In this document: one piece after another, positions 1-11,102 of the stretch
How the letters are laid out: every line of letters begins with the position of its first letter
Numbering within the stretch: the first letter of the stretch is position 1
Assembly: GCA_037176905.1 (NCBI GenBank)
Contig: JBBBWG010027457.1
Location: forward strand, 22,457 to 56,113
DNA: 33,657 bases
Reading direction: 5' to 3'
Origin: Azolla pinnata
Lineage: Eukaryota; Streptophyta; Polypodiopsida; Salviniales; Salviniaceae
Position numbers and translations under genes: made by a program
The notes under the pieces: generated by a model
What the model saw: the letters and a program-made list of their open reading frames with translations, nothing else
Database searches by the model: none
What the model was told of the DNA's origin: nothing

Positions 1-740
1 GAGCATGAATGTCGTGCGAAGCTGCTTTCATTAGCTTGGTTTTAGCAGATGGTCTTAAAGATCACTTTGATTATGTGGGCATTGTTACGAGAAAATTAAG
101 CCTGAACTTGGAGGTGCGAAGAGCGCATTTTGCATCTGCCACTTTTACAGCCGATGGCGAAAAAATGGTAATCGGTTCACTCGCGTTTTCTGGCCCCGAG
201 GTTATCGACGTGCATACGTGCTGTGCGGCGAGATATGAAGATGGGCTGGAATTCAGGGAGCAGCACGAGAGCAAAAGGCCAGCAAATGCTTCAGAAATAT
301 TGGTCTCGATTCTAATAAATGCGACGAGCTGGCTCGCAAACTACACCGCGTGTTCACACATATTGTGTGATCATATGGGGCAACTGGTCCCAAGTTTATT
401 CCGATAGACAGTTCCCCCACTGATACTACCCATTTCAGATCGCATCACAAGGTCATGTTTCGCGACGCATCCGGCAACGATTGCACAAAATGCAAAACAA
501 CAATCGATGGAAGGTTAGCGATGATGCATCCCGTTCCAGTTTCTCTCGGGTCAGAATCGGAGTCTACAAATCGATGCGTTCCATGCAAATTCGGGTTCGA
601 ACAGATCGGAGCTCGCCAGCGGAATTCCATTCCGGCCGGCGATTTAACGTCTCGGGCTCTAGCTCTTGATTAGTGGAGTCGATGATGTGATCAGTCAAAT
701 GATTAGTGCATTAATCTGGGGCCGATTAGTTTGGGCTGCT
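1..740. other. Left-edge sequence without a recognised gene
   Basis: There are open frames on the + strand at 9-407 (132 codons) and 455-673 (72 codons), but I recognise no family in either. The start codon at 9 sits at the window edge, and no splice sites or domain motifs support an exon. The second frame lies in a mixed-composition stretch that is also open in a neighbouring frame, as expected by chance. This may be intergenic DNA, the distal promoter of the next gene, or an unrecognised gene fragment cut by the window edge. Confidence 0.4.
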
Positions 741-773
741 GTTAATCAGTGGATTAAGAAGTAATTAATCAAA

Positions 774-885
774 AGAAGAAGAAGAAGAAGAAGAAGAAGA
801 AGAAGAAAACAAAAACAAAAAGATCGAAAATGTAAGGGTTTCTTTCTCTTCTTCTTCTTCTTCTTCTTCTTCATCTTCTTCTTCT
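774..885. repeat. (GAA)n tract followed by (CTT)n tract in opposite sense
   Basis: A GAA/AAG trinucleotide run covers about 774-807. A CTT run covers about 847-885, with one interruption (CATCTT). The two are reverse complements about 40 bases apart, so the single strand could fold into a long imperfect hairpin. They lie upstream of the IDM1-like coding start, in a region that looks like promoter or 5' leader. Confidence 0.85.
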
Positions 886-983
886 CCCTCCGAGCTTCGC
901 CATCGCCATCGCCGTCCTCGCTTCTCCCTTCCCCTTTCTCTCCCTCCACCACTTCCTTCTCCACCGTTTCCCGTCTCTTATTC

Positions 984-1010
<27 letters not shown>
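984..1010. repeat. (CT)n microsatellite in the probable 5' leader of the IDM1-like gene
   Basis: A pure CT dinucleotide run of about 27 bases lies inside a wider pyrimidine-rich stretch (about 840-1215). CT/GA tracts of this kind are common near plant transcription starts and in 5' leaders. A leader here with introns before the ATG at 1886 is likely but cannot be delimited; possible donor-like sites follow, for example near 1173. Confidence 0.75.
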
Positions 1011-1017
<7 letters not shown>

Positions 1018-1885
1018 CGTCGAAAAGCGTCGTTGCTCCTCAGACAACAAGAAGGAAAGGGAACCCTAAATCTCGCCCGCTGCCCCCTTGCTCCCTTCTT
1101 TCCCCTCCCACAGATCGAATTTCTCTCTTCGGCTCTTCCAAGACTTTCGCTCGATGCTTGCCGAAGAAAAATTCAGAGGTATTATTTTCTTCTTTTCTCT
1201 TGCTTCTTTTTTTTCCCTTCAGTTCTTTCCTCGACGAGTGCATGCCCTATTGCAGACGATCACACTCGTCTTTTAAGGCTTGTTCGAGGAGCATTTTTAA
1301 TAGCAAAGAGTGCTCTCACAGGTGAAAAATCTCGGGAATTTCGTGGACAGAAAAATTGCATACAGAAGATGGAGGATTCGGAGAATTGTAATTAACAGTA
1401 TGATCAGATAGAAGCTGGGTAGGATTCTGACGGGAAAAGAAGCCATTTTGGAAAGATTGGAGCAGAAGACATTGCAGAAAAAGGATAATTGCGAAAGAAG
1501 GAATTTCAACAGACTTATTATCCATCATATTTATATCCAGAAAATGATTTATTTGGAGGAAGGTGTCTCAAAGATAAAACAGGAAACATGAGAGAGCAGA
1601 TATATCCGATAGGAATCTCATTCACGCGAGGATTGATGGCATGAATCGTTCCATGGTATCAACTGCGTGTAGAAGAGAACGCCCAGGAAAGAAGGAGGAG
1701 AGGAGAAAGGGCTGAGAATGATGCTATCTGAAAGAAGAAACAGTTTTTCAGAGCTCTCCACATGTGATTCTTGTTCATCAACTTGTATGGTCGGTCTTCC
1801 TCTTTGGTCGTACTTATCGATCATGATGCCCTCGTATGAATTGCTGACATAGTTCTTAGAAGGCTTTAATGCTTCTTGGAGCTGG
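1011..1885 (+). promoter_or_regulatory. Probable 5' leader / leader intron of the IDM1-like gene
   Basis: Pyrimidine-rich sequence to about 1215 passes into AT-rich sequence with no supportable coding exon. A possible acceptor (ending in ATAG, about 1850) lies just before the exon that carries the start codon at 1886. An out-of-frame ATG at 1869 opens a 12-codon frame that overlaps the main start. If that ATG is in the mature leader, it could act as an overlapping upstream ORF. The transcription start and leader splicing are inferred only. Confidence 0.35.
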
Positions 1886-4800
1886 ATGGATTCCGAGAAA
1901 GTGATGGAAATCTTGAATCATGATGCTGCATCAGATGAGCACAGAAGGCTTCTCGAAGGAGAACGAGTAGAAGTATGTTCCCCTCCATCTTTAAAATATC
2001 GAATTAAAATTGTGCACAGTAGGGGCTCATCAGCTCTGGAAGTGTTTTAAATGAACCTTGTGTTGCGAGTGAATGTGCTATAGCAACATAGGTTAGCTCA
2101 GCAAAGAATTGAATGATCAGGTAAATCAATATATCAATCAGTCTATTCAGCATGTTCTCACAATGACAATATTGACAGATTAAAAGAATGTCTGAATGAA
2201 ACAGATGCATCAATGTGATTTTGAAACCACCAAAATAGTTCTTTAGCAATTCGAATCTTCACTTGAGATCAAAGCTGTCAACATATATGAAATCAACAGA
2301 AACTACTCTGCCACAAAGGTATTTTGAGAAATCTTGAGGAATCTTTGTGTCTGTAGGGACTTCTGGCTATTCCGACAACCTTTCCGTTTCCTTCTTGCTG
2401 TGTATTTGAACCAGGAAACATTGCAATCATTTCATCACGAATACATGATTCGTGTGTGTATGTGATATGATATGAGATCATGGAGCATGCCCCTGCTAGT
2501 TGCTACTCTTTCTTTGTCCTTCATTTCATGAAGCAAATTCCTGGCAAGAAAGTTTACATTGAAAAATCCTGGAATGAAATAAAATTTCACGATGTGACAC
2601 TCCGAAAATAAAAAATGTGCTGTTTTTTTTGCTTGCTTATCTTTTGCAGGTACGTCAGAAAGAACGGGGGCTTAGAGGATCTTGGCATTCAGGCACAGTT
2701 GTAAAAGTTAAGTATTGTCGCCGACTGGTTGAATATGATGAATTATACACTCAAGATGGTTTGAGAAGGTTAAAGGAGACCGTTCCTCTTTGTGAGGAGG
2801 TAAAATCACACACTCCAACAAGGAGAGATACAAATGCTGAGGCTCCAAACCCAGCTGAGGGGGATGGAAATGTGAGTTCAAGCTTAAAGAAACGAGGTTT
2901 CATCAGGCCATCTCCACCCCCTTGCCGCATTCTGTCTCGTCAGGACTGGAAAAGGGGTCTACTGGTTGATGCCTTTTACAATGATGCTTGGTGGGAAGGT
3001 GTTCTATTAGATGATGTGACATCGGATAGTGAAGAATTGAAAACCAAGATATTCTTTCCAGAAGAAGGTGATGAACTCGAAATCAGTGTAAAGGATTTGA
3101 GAGTCTCGCAGGAATGGGATGAGGCATCAGGATTATGGGCGGCTCGTGGTTATTGGTTTTTTAATGATGAATCAAGCCTTAGTGCTCTCAAGGAAATATG
3201 CGTTAAAGTTAAGAGTCCTGTAAAGGACCTTTGGAGACAGAGAAGGTTTTGCAGTCCAGAGGACTTAGCGATGCAAGAGCAGAGAATCAACAACCAGAAT
3301 TCAACTGACAAGACATTTCAGACTCAGTCACTTACGTGTGATATGTTGAAATGCCCATGGTATCCTGTATCAATGGAAGCCATAGGAGCAAAGCTTAAGA
3401 GCATTGGAAATCACTATGAAAAGAGAGCGTCCACTAAAAGAGGAGAAAAATGTACATCTGTGGTGAAATTTAAGAATACTAATCTGGATGAAGATAGAGA
3501 AAACACTTTCCTGGGTGCCGGCTATGATTCTGTTGAGTGTGCTGTACAGGACGGCTGTAAGGACTCAGACCCACTGAATTTATTACCACTCGCAAAGAAG
3601 AAGTTTGATGTGAATGTGTGTTTCAATGAAGGGCTTACCGACAAAGCAAGAGCAAGTCTTAGGGTTTCTTCGATGGTTGAAAGAAGTAGTCGTGATCAGT
3701 GTACAGGTGAGAGTCAAGAAGAATGCAGAAGTGCTGATTGTACGATAAAAGTTGATCCATTGTTCTGTGAGGACAATGGGAACTGTCTTAGGGGAATGAA
3801 TGGAAACAATCCAAGAAAGCATGGAGCATTTTCTGCTGACATTCATTTGCCTCTAAAAGTAAGAGTACGCCAAGCACGTCTTGCAGCAAAAGCATATCTC
3901 CTTAGTAATGGGTGGAAGCTTGATTCACGGTTACGCCATCGTGGTAGTAGAACAAAATATGAAGCCGTATATATATCACCTAGTGGGTCTCGATTTTTTT
4001 CCCTAGCAGCAGCTTGCAGAGAATTGAGACCTGATATAGAAATTCCTAGCACCTCTTCTGAAAACACAGGTAGTGTTCTAGAGGCTTACCAAATCGCAGA
4101 AGGTTTAACAGATACACAACATCTTCATATTCAACCCTCAGGTACAAAACAGATTAGTGCTATTAGTGGGTCAATAAAAGATATACATGGTTCTGATTCT
4201 GCAGCTATACCAGAGCTTACAGATTTCAAGTGTGGTAGTCCTAAGCACCAACAAACTACACTTGATTTTCCAACAGAATACAAGGAGGAAACACTGGAGG
4301 AAATGAGAAATATTAGCCTATCTCTGGAAAAGTCAACTAAAAGGAAAAGTGAAGGATGTATTAGTTCTTCATCTGAGGAACCTAAACGCAAAAGATGCAA
4401 GGGATATCTTAAAGGAAGTCGGAATTCGACAGAAAACAAGGGATCTGGTGTCAAAGGGGGCTGTCGTATGCAAGTGTTGCTCTCTTGTCCTGAAAGACCG
4501 AAAGACCAGAACTCTTGTCCTGAAGTTGGAGGGTTACCTCAATTCAAGAAGTCCACTGTGCTCTCTTGGCTTATAGACAAGAATATACTTAAAGAAAATG
4601 AACCTGTTGTCTATATTAATAGGAAAGATGGACAAGTTATGAAAAGGGGTAAAGTAACTCGAGAAGGAATTCTGTGTGATTGTTGCAAGGATATATTCAC
4701 TCTGTCAAATTTTGAAGCACATGCTGGAAGTAAGTTACATAGGCCAAGTGCTAACATTTTTCTGGATAATGGAAAATCTATTTCGGATTGCCAACTTGAA

Positions 4801-7800
4801 GCTTGTGCACTCCAAGATGCAAAAGAGAAGAAGGAAGGGATTATGGATGTCAGTGATGACAGTTGTGGTGTTTGTGGGGATGGAGGAGAGTTGGTCTTGT
4901 GTGATCATTGTCCATCAACCTTTCATGCTGACTGCATTGGCTTAACAGTAAGCTTAAGTTCTTCATTGACATAATGCTTGTAAGAGTTGTATTTTTTTGT
5001 TTAGAAAACTGTTGCATTGCTTAATGATTTGGTTTATAGGTGATTCCCGAGGGTGATTGGTACTGTCCACGGTGTTCATGTGGAGTGTGTGGAACTAATC
5101 AACGGATGGATGGCATGGACAATAAAATGCTCCGCTGTGTCCAATGTGAACTTGAATGTATGTATTTGGTTGTATGAGATCAAGGTTTTTTACTCAAACT
5201 TTTATTGATGAGTATTTCTTGCAGATCATCTTAGTTGTGTTCAAACACATTCTGTTCTTCCATTGAATCAGCCTATCCAAAAGATCTGGTTTTGTGATGG
5301 AAAGTGTCAGAAGGTATTACATACTTGCACCAGTCACTGATATATCTCAAGTAATTACAGAATGTGTCTCTTTTATTCAGTTGATCATTTATATTTCTTT
5401 TTGCAGATATTTATAGGTTTGCGACAGCTGTTGGGGATTACCCATTCTATGGAAGGTGGTTTCTCATGGATGCTGTTACGGGCCATGAAAACGCACCATT
5501 CACTTTCTCAGTCAAATCTTGAAGTTATGGCTGAACACAACAGCAAACTTTCAGTGGCATATGATGTGATGCGAGAGTGCTTTGTGCCTATGATTGACCC
5601 TCGAACAAGAATAAACCTTCTCTCTCAAGCATTATATAATAGAAGGTGAGATGATGGAAACACATTAATGTTCGAGAAGGATGCACATTTTTTGCATTTC
5701 AGCACCTTAAATTACAAAATGATTCAACTGTCTCACACAAAACCAATGATACAACAAGGCGATTAAGATGAGAACCATGTTTGTTTCAGATCGAAGGTCG
5801 CTAGACTCAACTATGGTGGATTTTACACTATGCTTCTTGAAAGGGGTGATGAAATAATAACTGTGGCAACGATAAGGTGATCAATCTGGTTCTTTTGTTA
5901 TTTTTAACCATGGTTTTTTCTGTGCATAAAACCATTGTGCTGTTCAATTATGCAGAGTACATGGAGTGAAACTTGCAGAAATGCCTCTGGTTGGTACTCG
6001 GTACCAATATCGTCGTCAGGGTATGTGTCGACGGTTGATGCATGTTCTTGAAAAGGTTTGTTGATGCTAACCCACATAGTCATCAAATATTTTCAAGAAT
6101 TTATTTGTTATAGATCCTACTTACACACACACACATATATGCATATTGGCGATTTTTCTAATGTCATAGTTTTTTAACATATTATTTACTTTTCCTCATA
6201 TTTCATTTATAAAAATAACCGAAATGATTTATTTTGGTTTTTATTATTTCTAGATGCTGAAAAATGTAGGGGTGGAAAAGTTGATACTACCTGCAGTTCC
6301 TGAATTGCTGGAAACCTGGATAAGTGCATTTGGCTTCCAGCAAATGAGTGTTCCAGAAATAAAAGAATTAAGTAAATTGCACTTAATGACATTTCCTGGG
6401 ACCACACTGCTCCAAAAGCATTTGGTCAACAATACTACCTCGAGTAAACCTGATGATCAGCCTGATATTTCCAAAGAGTTTTACAATCCGGAGAAATCCT
6501 CATGTAAATCTATGGAAGAATTTTTCTCTATGAATTGTAGATCTTTGGATAACAATTTACTTGAAGGGAACATGAATGGTGATATCTCTCGGATAAATTC
6601 TACCATGTTCAATTACATGCAAGAGCTAGTTTCAGATGATCAAGATACTCCAGAATTGTTCATGCCTTCAAGGACAGGAAAACCAAAAAGCCAAATTCGA
6701 TATAAACCTGGCGTTGGAAGGTATTCATCTCCCTATTCGTAGTTATTGATATGTATGCAGCATTCTTGCACCCATTGTATGCTTCTGGCAATCATAATTT
6801 ACACTCACATGCATATACATCAAGAAATAAATGAAAAAATGGACTTATTTATATAGTGAACCTGACATTCTTGAGTTTTGCATTGTTTTTTGAAATGCCC
6901 CTTTGTTTCATACTGGACTACAACCGTCTCTTTCAATATACAGTTGCCATCAGCCCCTTTTTGTCTTAGGATGGAGGTGGCGGATGATGCTGTAGTCATT
7001 AAATTCAGGCATAGATGTTCATGAAAGCATCCCTGGTTAATTTTATATTTTCTAACATCACCTTTTTGTTTTTGATCGAGGTGATCGATGCTGTAGTTAG
7101 TAAATTATATCTATGTATGTTCTAACGATAGCTTTTCTTTGTTGTAAGTTCTTTACAAATTTCAGAGTGTTGATTGATCTTGTTCTTTCTGACACATTGT
7201 CCTATTTGTTTCAGTCCTAAGGATGCTCAAACTTGCGAAGAAGGGAGAGAAGATGATATCTATACAAGGGTGGTAATTGGGACCACCAGATCAAAGCGTC
7301 AGGTATATGCAGTACTACATATATATATTTCGTTCAGTACTACAGATATCTATCGTTCAGGAAAGTCATAGAGAATCAAACTAGTGTTGCTACATTTTCT
7401 AACGGAAGCTAAAATCTGTATGAAATTGTTGATGTGACTAGTTGGAAGATTGCAACATTGAATTGTTCAGCGCAATGCTTTTCTTCTTTATGTCTTTCAC
7501 TAGTTATTTGACTCTTTTTAATATACCTATATATATTTTTATCTAAGAAGCCTTTAAGCTTCCATTCAACTCACTGGAACCATGTTTTTTATTTGTTCTT
7601 GATGCCTTAAGTGTTTTCTTTACCTTTCAGTGGAACTACTTTTGTACATCTTTAATTTGTGAGCTTGTCAACTTGCATGCAGGTTAAGTCTATAAGATGG
7701 GTAGCTGATGGACTCAGGGAATTGAAAGATTCAAAGCTATCCAGAAGAATTACCCCTGTTGATGTAAACTCATCAAAGTCACCTGTATGCGAGTCAGGTC

Positions 7801-9505
7801 AAGGTCAAGATAGTGAACTACAGAATGTAGCTACAAATTATGAACTTCATGATATGGAGCGAAGTATTGAAAATGTTTATGTAAGAACAAGAAGGAAACG
7901 GCTGTCTGTATCTTCTGATACTGTCCACTACAATGCTGCATCAGGTCTGATAGAAACGGAAGATATTTCAAATTGGGATGCAAATAAAATTAGTAATTAC
8001 ATGCGTCTTCAGCTCAGTAGCGGTGAAGTCCTGGGGGAAATAAAGTTTTGCCCCAAGTTTTATACAAGGCGGAAAAAGTCAGAAAGTATAAAGCATATGC
8101 AAGATCATTCAAAGATTCATAGCTTACATCAGGCATCGGTGACTCCACTTAATGACAATAATCAAGAGTTTATGATAAGCCCGGCGCCATCATATAATTC
8201 CAGCTTGGTTGTTGAACCTCTGTCTTGGAAAGGTATTTTATACAATTCTTTCGATTCTAATGGTAATTAGTTCAATTTTGTTAGATATGTTATCTTGATT
8301 ATTATTTTTAAGATATAATTCTGCTTTAGACAATGCTCTGAGTCTCAATTATTATCAGTAATTCTTTCATTATTATAGGTGGAAATTCAGAGATGACAAC
8401 CGATAATTGGAATGTAGCAAGTGACAGTGGCAATACTGAGATGCTCACTTATGGTTCAAGTACAGAGATGCTCATCAACAATTCCAATATGATACACTGC
8501 ACTGAAAATATAAACCTTGAGAAGATGGGTGCCAGCAGCAGTGAAAATGCAGATGATGGTAATAACGCAAAGGTGCCGATCAATGAAAATACCATATATG
8601 AAAATGATAGTGCAGAATTAACGGCTGACAACCAAAATATGATTTGTTGCATTGATGATAGCAATCCTGTGAGACCTGGAGTCAGTGTTTATAGAACTGA
8701 TGACATTGCTATTACTAATCGCGATTGCAATTCAGAGGCTGTGAATAGCAATTCCAATTTTATATATGGTGATTGTAGTGCAGAGGTTATGGCTGGTGAT
8801 TCAGGTGGTTTAGATTGCAAGGGAGGTAGTCACCTTGAAAGTTCTGGCACTGATACAATTAGCATGAGGACTATCAGTGGTGATAATGCAGAGGTTGCAA
8901 CAACTGAGTCAAATGTTTTCTCTGCCAGAGGCATTACAGAGATTAAAGCTGACTATTCGAATGATATAGGTTCCAGTATAGTTGGCGCTTATGATGGTAA
9001 TGTGGTTTTTGGCACTGAAAAAATGTCCTCTAATGATTCAAATGGTAGAGATGGCAATGTAGATCTCAAGGTTGACAGATTCTGCCCCAGAGAAATCTTA
9101 ATTAATGCGATTGATGTCAATATTATTTGCAGTACTGCAGAGGACCTTGCTGATGACCGTAAACCTGTAGACAGCACTTCAAATAGAAATCTTGTTGTCC
9201 CTGACCCCAATATTGCTTGCACTGATATCAACATCAATTGTGGTAATAGAACTTCCGATTCTCTTGAGAGATTTGACATGAGCAATTGTGATGCCAATGT
9301 TACACGTGGCAATGAGTCTGCAGATGAGATGCATGCTGATTATGAAGATAGCAGGCTTGAGAGATTTAAGTTAAATCCAGCCAGTATTGATGAATTCAAC
9401 ATTAGCTGTGGTCATGGCTGTAGCAATCCTGTGAAAATGTTGGCCAAAAATCCTCATCTAATAGATGGCAGACCAGATAACAGTATTCAGCGATTTGACA
9501 GTTGA
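1886..9505 (+). CDS. IDM1-like: IDM1/ROS4-like PHD-finger GNAT histone acetyltransferase with Agenet/MBD-like N-terminus
   Basis: Exons: 1886-1972, 2650-4947, 5040-5157, 5225-5313, 5407-5645, 5790-5876, 5956-6055, 6254-6720, 7215-7302, 7683-8232, 8379-9505. All are GT-AG and keep frame, giving about 1,749 aa. Visible regions: an Agenet/Tudor-like segment (about 24-70; [16 protein letters not shown]), a second one (about 129-198; DAWWEGVL), an MBD-like segment (about 430-490; [10 protein letters not shown]), a TDBD (about 662-745), a PHD finger (about 766-808; [16 protein letters not shown]) with an extended Cys/His region to about 864, and a GNAT fold (about 865-1063) with the acetyl-CoA loop [10 protein letters not shown]. 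Residues after about 1064 are a disordered-looking Asn/Asp-rich tail. Arabidopsis IDM1 acetylates histone H3 in the nucleus and promotes ROS1-dependent DNA demethylation. Close paralogues exist, so the exact orthologue is not proven. The first exon joins in phase to complete the Agenet motif, which supports the start at 1886. Confidence 0.93.
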
Positions 9506-11102
9506 TACTTTATGAACATGTTGAAAATAGATCTTTTTCTGTGGTAGCCCAGTGATATTGATTGATGTGCTTTTCAGGCCGCAACATGATCGAGGGGTTT
9601 GGCATCATATAGTCGACTCTAATGGTGTATTATGTTATAATGATGTTTGCTGACGATGTTGGGGTGATGGCAAAAGAAATTGCAGCGTTTGAAAGATTTG
9701 ACACCAGTATATTTAGCAACTGACAGTGTCGTACAGATAAGGTGATCAACTGGTGATGATTCAATATCATAGGATGGCGATATGACGGATGGTCTTTAGA
9801 TCTGAGCTGTGGATAAAAGACCCGAGCTGTTGATTCATCGGAACTATGTCATAGGATGGCAATGCCGTACAGATAAGCTAATCAACCAGTATTGATTTCG
9901 ATATCATGGGACGGCAATATGAAGGATGATCTTCAGATCCGAGCTGTTGTTTAAGACCTGAGCTGTTGATTCGTGGGAACTATCTCATAGATTAGTCATG
10001 TATTGAGGTAATTTTAGAAATTGAGCAAAAGCTCTCTTCACTGACTCTCTCCTGTGGTGAGCAATGTTCCTTAAAAGAATTTTCTTGAACATTTGTTGGT
10101 TGATTCCATTCTAGTTAGCTTGAAAGCTTCTTAGGCCACAGATTTTTTTTAGTCACTGCTGAGCCGTAGATTCATAATGGTGCCATTGTGGCAATTGTAA
10201 TCATACATACCTTGTAAATATAGTGATATGTGAGGAAAGGTGATAGAGCACACCATTAACACAGTAGCAGGGAATCCAATGGCTTGGATCTTAAAACTGC
10301 TCCATTTGGCACTCCTTATGGATTACCTGATTCTTTCAGAATGCTTCTTACTTTGCGGAGCATGGTTTACTTGCTCTGAATGAGTTGGGAGGCATCGGTT
10401 TTTTTCTCCTTCCAACAGGGCATCAGGTATTTTTACAAACATGTACTTTCACTACAGAATAAGCAGAATCTCTGAGCTCAATAGAGAGATGTACAGCTTG
10501 ATAACTGGTTTTGATATCTTATGCTGTTTCCAATTTTGTCCTGTTTTCTTTCAATCATGCTGTTGAAGCAGCCCAGTGCAGGGAGCTCCATTGCAATTAG
10601 AGCTCAGTTATATTTTTGGAGCGCACATTCAGCCATATCATCTACTTGTATTTAGAGGAAGATAACAGTCCATATCTTTTCATGATCTGTAACAATCAAA
10701 GTACAATCGAGGTCCTATGATGTGTTTGCTGCTGGTGTTACTATATCAAAAGGGTCATACGTGCTGTTGATTTATATACTTCAAAAGGTTGCTGATATTG
10801 TATGAATCGTGACTGTAACGCAGCCCTAGATCGGCGAGTTCAGCCACCGTGCATCTGAAACCGCTATATATATGACCTTGTATGTAGAGATGATAATTCT
10901 GGTCTTTGATGCAATGAAAATTTTGTATTGCTATGTGCAAGGTTTCCCATATGCTGCCAAACATACCAATTTTGCTGATATGACACACACCCATATTATC
11001 AGATCATCCTACTCTAGGACTTTTTCTACCTTTCTTGCAATTACCACATTTTGAGTAGTTCACCTTTCTCTCTACCTATATCTTTTGAAAAATTTGTGCT
11101 TA
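9506..11102. other. Convergent intergenic region between the IDM1-like and PPR genes
   Basis: This 1.6 kb AT-rich stretch holds the 3' flank or 3' UTR of both neighbours. Apart from the tandem repeat at about 9725-9990, I see no coding exon. Short frames near 10755-11054 overlap on both strands and have no family features. An exon-like patch at about 10260-10435 ends before a GT, but it has no recognisable product and no consistent partner exon. Confidence 0.6.
9725..9990. repeat. Imperfect tandem duplication, unit about 136 bp
   Basis: The motif GTACAGATAA begins at 9731 and GTACAGATAAG recurs at 9867. Both copies continue through GATCAAC/AATCAAC, ATATCAT, GAGCTGT and GTTGATTC and end in a CATAG motif (about 9853 and 9990). 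The copies differ by scattered substitutions and small indels, so the duplication is not recent. It lies in the probable 3' UTR or 3' flank of the IDM1-like gene. Confidence 0.8.

Noticed and set aside
590-606. GGTTCGAA word resembling a tRNA T-arm
   Set aside because: No acceptor stem, anticodon arm or A-box can be placed around it.
9725-9990. CRISPR-like array
   Set aside because: There are only two long diverged copies with no regular short repeats and spacers, and the context is a plant genome.
10260-10440. Possible exon before a GT at about 10430
   Set aside because: The reading frames are short, no partner exon keeps the phase, and no protein family is recognisable.
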